Source: Beroe forskalii (taxonomy: Eukaryota; Ctenophora; Nuda; Beroida; Beroidae). From it: DNA of 64,000 bases. Under the pieces are notes generated by a model, which saw only the letters and a list, made by a program, of their open reading frames with translations, was not told the origin of the DNA and ran no database searches. Positions 24,501-36,739 of the stretch are shown one piece after another; position 1 is the first letter of the stretch, and the number at the start of each line of letters is the position of its first letter. The stretch spans positions 1 to 64,000 of the forward strand of contig WFMF01000615.1 in assembly GCA_011033025.1 (NCBI GenBank). Reading direction: 5' to 3'. Both the position numbers and the translations under genes were made by a program.

Positions 24501-27234
24501 TCGACCCTGACTCGACTTGACTCGACTTGACCTTGACTCGACTTGGACCTGACTGACGACTTGACCTCGACTTGACTCGACTTGACTCGACTTGACTTGA
24601 CTGACTTGACTCGACTTGACTCGACTTGACTCGACTTGACTTGACTTCTGACTTGACTCACTTGACTCGACTTGACTCGACTTGATTCGACTTGACCTGA
24701 CTTTGACTCGATTTGACCTCGATTTGACTCGACTTGACTCGACTTGACTGACTTGACTCGACTTGACTCGACTTAAATCGACTTGACCTGACTTGACCTC
24801 GACTTAAATCGACTTGACTCGACTTGACTCGACTTGACTCGACTTGACCTCGACTTGACCTCGACTTGACTCTGACTTGACCTGACTTGACCGATTTGAC
24901 CTCGATTTACCCTCGACTTGACCTTTGACTTGACCTCGACTTGACTCGACTTGACTGACTTGACTCGACTTGACTCGACTTAAAATCGACTTGACTCGAC
25001 TTGACTCGACTTGACCTGACTTGACTCGACTTCGACCTTTGACTTTACTCCCGGACTTGGACTGAATTGACTCGACTTGACTCGACTTGACTCGACTTGA
25101 CTCGACTTGACTCGACTTGACTCCACGAACACTACCTATTTAAAGGGTTATTAATACTTTAATAAGTAGGTATCGAGGAAGTCATGTCACATTTGGTCAT
25201 AATATATTTGACGATTTCAACTATGATTGTTGAAGGGCCATTCCATGTTGTCTGACCGATTCTTCACCAAGGTGAGGTTTGAACATCTAATCAGTAATTC
25301 AGTAATCGTTACACAATGTTTCATTAAAGTGTCCAATACACGTAACTTTTTGAATGTTCAACAATCCACACTTTCATTGCAATGCACAGAGTAGCCCTGT
25401 AAACCCTCCAATAATTACTTCATGAGGTTTAGCATGAAATTTGTTAGTTGCCAGGAGCCCAGACCCTCCTGACACCAATCGGCACTTCACAGCTGGCGGC
25501 AGTGGGTCAATGGGTCATACATCGTACGGCAACATAAAGCGACAAACAACTTCCTAAACTGAACTGGAAGCGGAAGCGGAAGTCGGAACTGCATAATTGT
25601 TTTGCTGATGGTGATCTCATAGTATGTGTGTTAAATGTGATTCATTAATCAAATTAACAAGCTGTCTGCTGTCTTGTTGTTGTAAAAGAGTGCAGGCGTG
25701 ATAACCATATCATTAGTTCTCATGAGAGGGTTTAGTTGCGTGTGTTGAAACAAGTGTTTCGCTTGGCCGCTTTTGCAGTTTCTCGTTCAGAACCTTTTAG
25801 TGCAAAATCCACAGACCATCACCATCCCTTTCGGAATGCGATGGCAACCTCGAAGTGGAGCTGTTCTGCTGGAACCCACCTGGGTGCACTTCGTGAGGAG
25901 GACCTTGTTAGGATTTAAAAACATGATTGTATGATTATCAGCTCGATGAGTACCTTATACCTACCTACTGACCTGCTTTCAGAGGAGCGTTAAGCCCGTG
26001 TAGGTATTATAGCATACAATTGCAATGAAAGTGCGATAACTCACCTACTGAAGATATGCAGCATTCACAGAAAATCCGTTTAAATATGAGGTTTTTATTT
26101 TTTGGCCAGGTGTCGGCTAATTTTTGTTGACATTCTCCCTGTTTTGGTGACAATCGCCGGTTTTAGCCACACTTTTCTGGTTTTGGGACTAATTGCTGTA
26201 ATTTGCCATTTTTCTATTTGTCATTTCCATTTGTCACTCGCAAATGACAATTTGTGAATGACGATTAAATGTCATTCAAATTTCTAAATTTTCACATTTT
26301 ATGTGTCTGCGAAGCAAAGTCTACAACAAGAGAGCAAAGTTCGTGGTGTGCACAAAATATTGTGTGTAAGGGAATGTAAGAATGTACATATAAACATATG
26401 ATAGTGCTACAGAAAATTGGTGTAAATGCAATTAGTTTACACCTCAAGTTAATCAATAATCCTGCGGAACAATTCACGACTGCCTTAATCAAATCTCCAG
26501 AACTTCCAGAATTTTAGTCCTAAATCCTGCGCTTTTGACCAGCAACCCGCGAAAATTGAATTTGAATTTTGGAGGAGAAACCTGCCGAAATGGTATAATC
26601 ATGCCTCTGTCGGTGGTGGACGGCGCAGGATTTGACCACAATTCGCAGTATTCATCAACAAGACTTAATATAATTATGTAATTTAGTGAACTGGATTAAG
26701 CAGGATCGGCCATCTTTTTCGCAGGATTGATATGGATTCAAATCAGTGCCTCAAAATGCGATATTTGTCTTCAAGGCAAATCCTGCCGAATTAGATCCGC
26801 AGGTGCGCCTGCTGGAAGGGGGCTTATTAAGGATTAACTGACTTTTACACTCTGCAGGTTCGTGATCACCGGGAGGAGAAGACAGACTATAACGGCTTCA
26901 CAGAGGGAGAAGCCCCTGAATTTGAGAGGGAGTGGGGCACTAAGGCTGGGAGTCTCTACAGACCCTCCATGGGGGCTGAGCCACCAGCAAGAAACAGGAA
27001 CAGAGACAGAGGTTAGATTAATAATGGATAATTTGAGATAGATCATCAATTAGCAAACTTTTGTCTATGGAGTATGGAACAAATCGCTACATCAGTTTGA
27101 CGCAAAACCAACCTTCTCAATTGATAAATTTTGTATTGAATTTCTGTCTTTGATGATTTTCTATTTTTCCAGAGATTGAGAGGCCCCGGAACAAGCACAA
27201 GGCCCTCCCAGCACCAAGAAGAAGTGACAAATAA
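21505..27234 (+). CDS. MLF: Myeloid leukemia factor (MLF1/MLF2 family)
   Basis: Seven in-phase exons: 21505-21539, 21716-21842, 22021-22098, 22345-22494, 22678-22782, 26858-27011 and 27173-27234, giving 236 aa (human MLF2 248). It starts MFRGFDDDPFF. A Met/Gly-rich stretch (MLGGMLGGGDMFRDMDNMM) is followed by the family core: VYSFRNDGSGEPQEFQ, KETKKGYKDS, MQYGRYLGDRS, and EAPEFEREWGTK before a basic tail. MLF proteins are nuclear/cytoplasmic adaptors linked to 14-3-3 binding, transcription and chaperone complexes. The exon 3 donor (CAG|GTCGCT) was chosen for phase; sequence beyond it stays open to a stop (PSMRSFFPDM...), a possible alternative end. Intron 5 contains a 3.9-kb element. ATTAAA near 27356 may end the transcript. 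Confidence 0.92.
22928..26825. mobile_element. 3.9-kb terminal-inverted-repeat element (MLF intron 5)
   Basis: The ends AAGCCCCCTTCCAGCAGG are exact inverted copies at 22928 and 26825, and similarity continues inward with scattered AATCCTGCC/GGCAGGATT words. ATTA flanks both sides (22924-22927 and 26826-26829), a likely 4-bp target duplication. The interior holds a 1.5-kb decamer satellite and no transposase frame, so it is non-autonomous. Superfamily not assigned. Confidence 0.8.
23612..25122. repeat. Decamer satellite, unit GACTTGACTC
   Basis: About 1.5 kb of GACTTGACTC units with CTGACTTGAC and GACCTCGACT variants, carried inside the TIR element of MLF intron 5. A 373-codon minus-strand frame of Ser/Gln/Val/Lys/Arg repeats across it is an artefact of the repeat composition. 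Confidence 0.95.
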
Positions 27235-27909
27235 GAAGAAGAAACACTGAAACTGAGAGATTTCCATGTGCCAATGAGGAGACTTTATTTTAGATCATTT
27301 AAAGAGCATGAAATTGTGACTCAGTATTTTATATTAATCCTGCTGAAACAGACATTATTAAAAAAGCATCCGTGATTTTTGCATTTGTAATGAAATTGTT
27401 AGTGTTTATGTTGATGATTTCCAGAAAAGAATATACAATCTGCACAGTGCACGTAGAAAAATAATTAGACTTTTTTTCCATTTTCATCACATTTGAAATC
27501 AAAAATGTTTTAAAATCTTTGTGTATTTCGAAATTGTAAATTTTCTATCCAAAAAACCCGTTCTTTATTCTCCTCTGCAGAACATGACTACTGTAGTCAC
27601 ATATTTGTTTTAAGATAGCGAGATGTATATTGCATTTTCGACAGCTATCAAGAAGAAAGCAGTTCGGCAATTTGAATTAATCTGGTGTTGAATGCAATTT
27701 ACACCTCATTAAACTTTCGACTTCGGACATTTGAGTGAAGTCGGACATGCACCGGGTATACGACTCAATGAATGACAAATGTTTGCTAGGGGCAAACACG
27801 ATCGGTCGCACGCGCATTCTTATTATTTGGAACGCGCGACGTGTGCAATAAGTACAAAATACATCTTTTCATATCGGTCGCTACCATATATGGTCATTAA
27901 TTCTTGTTC

Positions 27910-27923
27910 GTTGTCATGGAAAC
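27910..27923 (+). promoter_or_regulatory. RFX X-box-like motif GTTGTCATGGAAAC
   Basis: Matches the ciliary X-box consensus (GTNRCC, short spacer, RGYAAC) closely, differing mainly at TC for CC in the left half. It lies 39 bp before the first ATG of the small gene model at 27962. Confidence 0.5.
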
Positions 27924-27961
27924 GAGATCGAAAACTGAAACGTACATGTTTATTTTGTAAA

Positions 27962-28372
27962 ATGACGACACGAGTTCACATATCCAACATTTTAACGCTA
28001 GTAGAATTCAGACTTTGTGAATACAAAGTATAGATAATGCGAAAGTTCAATTCCTAGCGTGTTCGACTCTTGAAGTTGCACAATTATATTGGCATTTAGT
28101 TGTGCTCATCGGTCGAAAGCAACGTCGAAACGTAGGTGAAAAGGGTAGGTATAGGGATAAAAGGGCGGAGAAAATATTATCCACCAATTCTTGAATATAT
28201 TGCCCCAATCTACCAAGACAAAGAGTTGCAGGAGATAGAGACATCGATCCTGAAGGAAAAACTGCACGAACAAACTTTCAAGGGCTATACAATGCTCTGT
28301 TCTTTCTACCTGTTCTTTTCACATTGCGTTTTGTTGAAATACTTTCGACCTAAGAGCATTGAGCACGCGTAA
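27962..28372 (+). CDS. Possible small two-exon gene beside an X-box
   Basis: Model: exon 27962-28027 (MTTRVHISNILTLVEFRL...) with an AAA|GTATAG donor, a 108-bp intron, then an exon from a CGTAG acceptor, 28136-28372. The phase is kept, giving 100 aa. Exon 2 has a protein-like stretch (YPPILEYIAPIYQDKELQEI, then a charged helix) and a hydrophobic cysteine-containing C-terminus. I recognise no family. Support is modest: correct phase, plausible splice sites and the X-box upstream. The acceptor lacks a pyrimidine tract, so chance is possible. Confidence 0.3.
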
Positions 28373-29100
28373 TCTAATCTATTTGAGGATCCAGCGAATG
28401 CCATAGCATGGCACATTTTCTCTGTCGTTGCAAAAAGCGTATTTTTATTTTCTAAGACGTCTCAATTTCATGGAAAGGTTGATAGTTTCAAACTATACTG
28501 TCATCGGACCTTAATTTTGTCGTTCAAATTGAGATTTGTTGTTTCTTTAAATAGAACTAATGGAGAAGTGAAAGAGGAATGTAAAATTATCGAAACAGAT
28601 AGATCATGATCACTTTATTTACAATTAAAACGGTTCCGTTTACAAATACAATTACAATACTCGAAAACGTTACTCGGCATCATAAAATTCCTGGCATTTT
28701 AATTTGATAGTTTAATTCCATTCTTCCATATTGCATCTATTTGCAAACAAAACATCCATGAGTTTCCATTTTGAAGAACTATTAATCGGACTATTAAATC
28801 TTTGATATTTTGAATACAAACTGAATATTTTCATTGTCCTTCAACTGACGCTTTTTTATAAAATTAATATATCCACAAGGCAAAACTCAACCACATCTTT
28901 TAATCTCGGAACAGTCGCAGAAAAGTTTAGCAGTAGGAAATTTATCCTCGATAGTCGATTTCTACGTAAAATTAATCCGTGTTGCTTGTAATTTCTCTCT
29001 CAAATTAGCATCAGTAACAGTACATCAGTGCACAAAGTTAACGATTTAGATTGACGGTAGATATTCTCTTCCTCTCTCTCAGTCAGTCCGTATGTTGAGT
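28373..29100 (-). other. RSPH3 3'UTR and intergenic sequence
   Basis: AT-rich, without a supported coding frame. A minus-strand AATAAA near 28614-28619 could be the RSPH3 polyadenylation signal, giving a 3'UTR of about 480 bases. Confidence 0.4.
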
Positions 29101-32100
29101 CTAGGAGGGAGGGGTTTGGGCAGCACCTTCTTCAGCAATGGGACCCATTCCACTTCCTGGTTTCGGGGTGGGGGTTGATGTGACCGGGGCGGAGGGTGCT
29201 GCCGGCGCCTCGTCGTCTTCTTCCGTTTCTAGCATCTCCCACGGTCGCCTATGCCTTGTGATGTCTGTTTAATTTTAGTAACACGAAATTCAAATTCAAA
29301 GTCAACTTTTCAACTTTCCAAGATAAATCAGAGCCAAAACTTCATAAAAGATATAACTTTAAAACAAAGCTGCTTATCATACCAACCTCTTATCGCAAAC
29401 AGTTCTGATGAGCTCGTCCACCATGACCCTAGACAGCAGCACATGTCCCATGTTCTCCTTGACTCGGGTCAGCAACCAGGGCACAAAGTTGCCCTCCACA
29501 TCCTTGGCAACTGGATCGTAGAAGTACCCGTTCTCACTCAGTGCACCGAACACTGATGGCACCAAGTCAGAGAGGTAGTTCTGAGCAAATGCCCGGGCAG
29601 CAATCTTCCTGGCTGTTTCAGCCTCGACTGCCAGGACTTCCTTTTGTTGAGCCATTCGGCGCTGCTTCTCCTCACAGTGACGCCTTTCCTGTTCTTCCAG
29701 ACGCTGGGTTTCGACCAACTCGGCGTGTCGGAGTTCTTCGAATTGTCTCTGGGATAGAAATTGGAATGGTTATTTGGTGTCTAAAAATGTATGTTTCGTT
29801 TATTAAACACATTTAATGGGACATAAATTGTACTTTCAAGTGTCATCTGAATCTACAAAAAGGCAAGTAAAACTGCAGAAGTTCTGAATTCGCACGAACC
29901 TGTTGTGCCCTGAGGTTGGCCAACTCTTCCTCCTCCATAACTTCCATCAGGGCTTGTTCTATCGTCTTACCAACAAGTACTTCTAGTATTGGCTTCACTT
30001 CAATGTCGAAGTCAAAGAGCTGAAACAATGGATACGTAAAAGTCCAAAAATGCGTAAAATCACTTGAACAAGTGTAGTTGTACATCATGAACAATGAAAA
30101 TTTGAATGGATATTCTTGAGACTTTAAAACTGGGTATTCTCTTCCTCAAATTACCTCTCCATCAAGGATCTGGGTCTGGTTGTCAACTCCTGTCTTAGCA
30201 GGGACAAACAGCGGAGTTGGGGGTCTGTCCAGGAATGCATCTGTCTGACATTCAACGTCTGCCTCCTCCACTCGATCTGAAAATCGACGATATTTAGATG
30301 GGAGAACAATTTAAATCAGGCAATTGACAAAAATGCTCCCCCAACGAGCCCATGATCCACTTTCTTGATGGTTTTTGGTGGATACTGGATTCTTTGAGCT
30401 CGAGTAGCGGGTCAAAATTGGCCTCAACGTTTGGACACTGTCATATTTCGCATTTAAAGGTGGTTCCTTTCAACTTTATTAGATCCAAATCTCTAATTAA
30501 TAAATTACCTTTGATTTCTTCGAGGTAAAGTTCGGTCTGAACATCAATATGTTTCCTGCCGTCGACTGGTTCAGCTGACCGGGGTCTCAGTTGGTCTGTG
30601 GCTCTCTTTCTGGCGAGGATCCGCCTCCTGGCTTCTGCTTGCCTCTGAACTTCAATGGGGTCTGGCTGAACGGTCTGAAATAATGAAAATTACTCAACAC
30701 GATTCACAATTCACACTCTTAAACTATTTCTGATCAATTTCTTGCTCCAGTTTATAAAGCATTAAGATGACTGATTAGTTAAAATCGAAATTTAAAACCA
30801 TAACTTTCATCTCAGATAAATAACAAAAGAGGTTCAATGATCATGATCTGATTACTGATGGCCCGCAGTTATTCGAGTCGTTGCCATTAGAATGTAGACA
30901 AATAATGCGCGGCGCAAAATTTGTACGCGCGCGCTGACTTTGAACACACTACGTTTGGCTTTTTATTAATTTTCTTGCTCGTTTCTACGGCAACCAAATA
31001 CAAATTTGCTAGTACTTGAAGTAATTACACGAAAATTTACGGATTTCAGCTAAATCGTTTATCATGTGAAACAGTAAAGCAACAACAATGCAAGCAGAGT
31101 AGTTCCTTAAAACTAGCGAAGGGAAGATGGTAAATATTTCGGCAGATTATTTCAACTTATTTCACCGTCAGCAACCGCGTAGCTGGTAGAATTTGCACCA
31201 ATCAGCCAGTAAGATGATTGAAAATAATGATACAAAACAATTGGGTGTCACTTAAGAGCCGAAGCGTGTCGTTTAAGAACTAACAGGGTTTAATTAAGAC
31301 TAGGATAATTTATCTTCATCATGATAAACCTAACCTATGACGAAGATATGTCAGTTACAGCTTTAGAGAAGCATTTTGTATTCCTCTAATTTTAATGTTT
31401 GTTCTATGAAGTTAGTTAGCATTAGTTTCAGCTTAATTTGGACGGAAAGGCATTTTTGACTGATAAGGCAATGTCCTCATCGATAAGGTGTATGACCTAT
31501 AGAAGTATGAACAGAATGCCTTAACCTTATCGATGACGAAATAATTCGCGAAATTTGATATCACACAAGTTGGAGAGTCGTGAACATGCTCTGATATTAA
31601 ATTTTCACCTCGAATATTACGATAAGACTAGGCTAGTCAGCTGATTTAACCGCAGTACCTATTACATATTTCGCATGTTGCTATGTTCCTTCGATTGTTC
31701 CTGTTTTCACTACAATTAACGAATTTCTGCCGATGTTGCTCTGACTCATGTTTCTTTCTCTGGAACAAGTCAAAATCTACGAGTAATGGCAGAAGTTATG
31801 TGAGCACTGGTAGAATTTCATCAAATGATGAAATCAGTCGACCAGTTGTTACAATTGATGGCAGTACAAGAATCAAGCGATCAGATCTTGATGAAAGTAC
31901 TAACATAGCATTCATAGATGAGTCAGACCAAGTTCTCTTCAATCTTAAACTTGAAACAGACAATTCATCAGACGTTCATTTCAGTTCAGGTGTTAATCCT
32001 GATACTATTACGATGAAATTTCCCTCAGAAACTACTGATATACATATCCAGATCACAGACTCTCAGAAGCACGGATATTACAAACTTTTTACAGGCTTAT

Positions 32101-35100
32101 CAGGGGATTACTTTGAGTGGAGACCAGACAATCAGGCAATCAATCTGTCAAGTATTGTACGAATTGCAGCCAGTGTCTCCACTTATCACACCTTAAACTC
32201 CATCTCATTATGTGAGACCACTGCTCCTACCATCTGTCGATCTCCCCTCCCCCTTCCTACCCTCGGAGAGGACTACAACATCACGTGTACTGGCTCTGGA
32301 GCTCCTTATCTCACGCTAGAATGGCAGTACGACACATCTCCATCCGTGATAGAACACCCTCCAACACGTGACATGTCACGTGCTGATCACGTGATCACTT
32401 CAGTCCTGACAGTCCCAAACTACTCGCTCCATTCCTCTGCAAGCAGTTTCAGATGTGTCGTTACCAATGGTTACTTAGGGGATGTTACGGGACTGTGTTT
32501 AGAATACCTTCAGCAGAACGCGCTCAAGCGACTTCGTCATCACCCTTGATAATGGCGTCACAAACTGATTACAGTGTAGTGTTTCTATCCGATATCATGT
32601 TTATTGGGGGATCTAACACTTCTCTTCAATGGAATATCACAGGAATCCCTATTGACAACTTGCACGTGCAATGTAACACATCAGTCCCCATCACAGAACT
32701 CAACTGCACTTCTCCAAATGTATTCACAGCTATACTAACCTCTGATGATGACGTCATCACCTGTACACTATACAACCACTCGGCCCCTCTCACCTCCACC
32801 ACTCTCTACCGAGTGGGATGGAACTGTTCCGCCGGAGAGCGAGGTGTTGGGTTACAGTGTGTAACATGTGATACTGGGTACACCAGCACACCAGGGAGTG
32901 ACACTTGTTACCATGGCAACAGTACGTGTCTCCAGGGACAGTATGGGGATGCCGGGGTGTGTGCGTGGTGTCCGTGGGGCATGACGAGCAGCAACCATTC
33001 CGTCAAAATACAGGAGTGTTACACACCTAATCCAGTGTGCCCTGAAAACCATTACTCTAACAACACTGCGTGTTCTGTGTGCCCCTTTGGGTATGTTTCT
33101 CAGTCGGGAGCAGGTAAAGTACAGGATTGTGTCCGGGCGTACAGCAAGTGTCCGGTGAACTACTACAAATCAGGGAGTGGCTGTTTATCCTGTCCGGAGG
33201 GGATGGTCAGCAGTGAGGGGGCAGTGAAGGAGGAGGATTGCGAGAGGAATAGGAGTGGCTGTACTGCTGGTTATTACGGGGTGGAGTCGTGTCACCTCTG
33301 TCCTTGGGGACAGACTGGTGTCGGGGGTTCTGAAGGGGGTTATGTTCAAGGTGTTGTGAAGGCAGAGGATTGCTTTACATCCTCAGCTAACTGCTCAGCT
33401 AACTATTACACTGCAGTGAACTGCACTGGGTGTCAGAGTGGTGAGTGTGGTGCTGGTTGTCTGGTAACAACGTGTACACCATGTCCAGCAAACCACACGA
33501 GTGTGTCAGGGGCAGCTAAACCACAGGACTGCAGGGTTCAGTGTTCAGCAGGGTGGTACCAGGCACCAGCTGGTAGCGATGCAACAGATGGTTACATTGT
33601 TCGGGAAGAGAGTGTTAATGATGCTTCAAACACATCAACTGTACTTATAGTAACTCCCGATAAAAACGCTTCAAATCCTCGTGCTAACAGCGAATATAAC
33701 ACCTCAACAGACGCCTGTCTGCCGTGCCCTGACGGAGACACAAGTCCAGCGGGCAGCACCCGTCAGTCAGACTGCCACTCTGCCGGGGTGAGTGTCCAGG
33801 TGCAGTTTGTAATCGGGGTACTGGTGGTCATGGTACTCCTGGGACTGGTAATGGTGGGTACCATAGTCAGGTACCATGTGAGGACAAAGTACAAAAAGAG
33901 GAGGATCAGGGACTTCTTTGAGAAGCAGAGGAATGTGCATGGAACGTACATTCTGCAGAGTAACTTGCCAGGTATGCAGGCAGATAAGGAGGAAGGTAGG
34001 GACGCTTTCGACTTGTGACGATAGAATGAGAAGTTGAAAAACTTGATTTTATTTATTTTATAGCCTGCAGTTTACATTGAATTGAAAATGCTCGAATTAA
34101 GGACGATTGGCTGTATGATATGTTTAAATGCAGATTATTATAAGTTCTATATTTCACTCGGTTTATTACATGCCAAATCTTAATCTTTGTAAGCATGAGA
34201 ACGAGACGAATAATTATGCGAATCATAACATATTATAATCGGTACAAGAACACTCAGATGAAATAAATTTGAGAAATTGTAAGGTGCATGGGGCCTAAAT
34301 TTGAGGCTTTTTGAACGAATGAAGTTATCAATTCAAGTGTACACTAATATTAACGATCATTTATTACATATCATTGGCAGAACTCATGTATTTCACTTGT
34401 TACGTACAAACTTTCGGTTTTGGCAATTCCTTTTATCAATAAACATTTCAAGATATAGACTGTGAAGTCATAGATACCGATCCGGGTAACATCATAGGAA
34501 ATTGTTGCGTTATAAAATACCCAATTGCACGTGTTTTCCAAGGCATCGAATAATAACGTGCGCGCGTAATTGTCAGTGAAATGTAACTGTTAACTAATTC
34601 AGCAATTCAACTCACGGCTGGTAGGACATGCTGGGCGTAAGTGTTGCCTCGAACAATCCTTCTGTCGTACATAATGTTACCATAAATCCCTGGTCCATCG
34701 TTAGTCCTGAAAATAACATAGATTTGGTTGGATAGAGTAACACTCTTTTATTCAGTTGAAAATTGGTGATCAAAACTTTGCTGAAAAACTAGGATCTGAG
34801 AAACAATTTGGTCTGGTTAGTCTAATTAGAAATAAATAGTCCGTATGAAGTGATGGAGTAATAGGAAAAGTTTTAGGTGGAGTATTTTTAACAGAAATGA
34901 AAAATGATACATGAAATTAATAGAAAAGTTGAATGTAGAACCACATGATCCATGTACATTGACACAATGTGAAGTATTCGTATTGTCGCAAATGTTTTTG
35001 TCACCACACTTTCCATTCCTGGATTTCTCCGGAAAATTACAAGCATAAACACATACCTACCAGCTTATTTCATCATTTTTGCACATATCATGTGGCATCC

Positions 35101-35756
35101 TTAGATTATGGCTAGGATTTAATATTAAAATTACTAGCGTGTCTACTGTCTGGTCTGGTTTGAGACCGTTATTAATTCAACATGATTAGGTATGGTTAGT
35201 GTGTCTGAGGGCATTGTCTGGGGTCATTCTGTATGGAAACAATTTCAAAATTCATATGAGGGCATTGTCTGGGAATATTCTGCTGGAACATAATTTAAAA
35301 GAGATCGTTCCCATAGTACGTAAGCAATCAATTTCCGGATCAAAGGTGGTTAAATTTGCCAATTAATTGTTTGTGTGAACGATGCCAAATAAAAATCAAA
35401 AAGAAACAGTCAACAAAAAATCCCTGCTGCACCATTTTGAAAAAATCTATTCTTGAAAATTTTTCCATTTCAGAAAACGAAATATCAACAAAAAATGGTA
35501 CCATTTCAAAAAAAGACAGTAAAATGCTTTCCACCCTCAAATAACGAATGCATTATATGCCATTAGCATGCTTCTTTGACAGGTTCTGAAAGTACCACCC
35601 CACTAAACACACACAAAGTTATTCATAAAAAAGATTGTACGTTACTCACGTCATATAGGGGTCTCTGAATTTCATGCCGGGTGGTCCCTCGTGGGGTTTG
35701 GACTGGAAGGTGTAGGTACCACCCTGGTCGGGCATCTTAGCGGCTGTAGCGGCCAT
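29101..35756 (-). CDS. RSPH3: Radial spoke head protein 3
   Basis: Seven in-phase exons on the minus strand: 35756-35650, 34706-34616, 30674-30509, 30276-30155, 30019-29900, 29748-29387 and 29254-29101, giving 373 aa. The family signatures appear in order: GNIMYDRRIVRGNTYAQH, VDVQTELYLEEI-type linker, EADVECQTDAFLDRPPTPLF, then LFDFDIEVKPILEVLVGKTI and EQALMEVMEEEELANLRAQQ (the helix region that in RSP3 docks PKA regulatory subunits), RLEEQERRH, and ARAFAQNYLSDLVPSVFG. RSP3 dimers form the stalk anchoring radial spokes to outer doublets. The C-terminal acidic/Pro-rich tail is short. Intron 2 (30675-34615) contains an entire gene on the other strand. An X-box-like site lies about 190 bp upstream of the start codon. 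Confidence 0.95.
31683..34018 (+). CDS. Single-pass receptor-like protein nested in an RSPH3 intron
   Basis: Two overlapping frames join if a 44-nt intron is removed (32470-32513, GTTACT...TTCAG), giving 763 aa. Otherwise a frameshift must be assumed. The N-terminus is a plausible signal peptide (MFLRLFLFSLQL...). An Ig-like domain lies at about 185-262 (DYNITCTGSG, LEWQYD, SFRCVVTN). A second Ig-like stretch precedes a cysteine-rich region (about 365-640) of five or six ephrin-receptor/GCC2-GCC3-like modules, with the pattern C-x-x-C-P-x-G-x-x-S-x-x-G-A-x-x-x-x-D-C. Then come one membrane helix (FVIGVLVVMVLLGLVMVG, about 693-715) and a 48-residue basic tail. Many N-x-S/T sites are present. 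It is oriented opposite to RSPH3. The ligand is unknown. Confidence 0.75.
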
Positions 35757-35941
35757 ACCTTCCTTGAGGAGGGAAATACAGTGTTAGGTATATTAGCAAT
35801 GATTTGGACTCTCAAAGTGGCGGAAATTAAACAATAATTCAAAATTCAAAATAAAAGTTTACAGGTACACCTACCATTAAGTTCATGTATTGTACTTAAA
35901 TAGATCTAACGTATATTATAGCAAGAGGAATGACGTGAAAC

Positions 35942-35955
35942 GTTGCCAAGGAAAC
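35942..35955 (-). promoter_or_regulatory. RFX X-box GTTGCCAAGGAAAC upstream of RSPH3
   Basis: Both half-sites (GTTGCC and GGAAAC) fit the X-box, which is near-palindromic and works in either orientation. It lies 186 bp before the RSPH3 start codon, the usual distance in ciliary promoters. A second, weaker match, ATTGCCATGCAAC, lies at 36034-36046. Confidence 0.65.
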
Positions 35956-36639
35956 TGCGACTAATTCTAATAGTTGTGCTGCAATCGAGTAAAATAAATA
36001 TATAGCTCAACCTGCACAGTCTTACACGCTGCTATTGCCATGCAACGTTCAACGCACGACAGAGAATGACAAAATTGTGTATAACAAGCAAATAATTTAA
36101 ATCACACATCGCATCACAAAAACATGATATATAGATCGGAGCATTATCTAGCAGCAAATATAATATATAGAAAAAGTATGATTCAATAAACGATAGATCA
36201 ACGATCATGAAATGTACCGCAATACATTTTAAATACCGAAAAGTTTATAAATTTTAGGGGTGTTAATAATAAATTATCTTGAAAGTTCTAAAACGTTAAA
36301 CTAAAATCAAACTAAACCAAAAACTAATCTGAACGGATCTGAATCATATTATAATCTAATCAACTATTGTATCTTATTTTAATCCTAACCAGATATTCAA
36401 GGTATGGTGATGAGCTATCTTATTTCAAAGTCAAAAGTTTAAAAATTCTTATGCGAGTCTGTTATAGATAACAGCATTTGAAAATTGAATATTAAGAAAA
36501 TTCCCGGAGTACGAAATTAATCCCCATAATAATTTCAAAGTAGCAAAATACCTTATTAAGTAAACAGAATCATTCTCATATCAAATTGCATTGCATCTAG
36601 TGCAATAAGACTTAAATGCAACATTGCAAAAAAACTCTT

Positions 36640-36645
36640 TATTTC
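36640..36645 (-). terminator. Polyadenylation signal of the VWA3-like gene
   Basis: AATAAA on the minus strand about 95 bp past the last stop codon. The signal is intact although the reading frame upstream is broken. Confidence 0.45.
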
Positions 36646-36739
36646 AGGAGTATCATATCAGGATTGAAAATCTCATGAATAGTTCTAAGAGGCATAAAAA
36701 GCAACAAAAAGCCACAGCTACATAAACTGTAAAATAAAC

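Noticed and set aside
23540..24661. 373-codon minus-strand frame rich in S, Q, V, K, R
   Set aside because: Direct translation of the GACTTGACTC satellite; no start or splice context.
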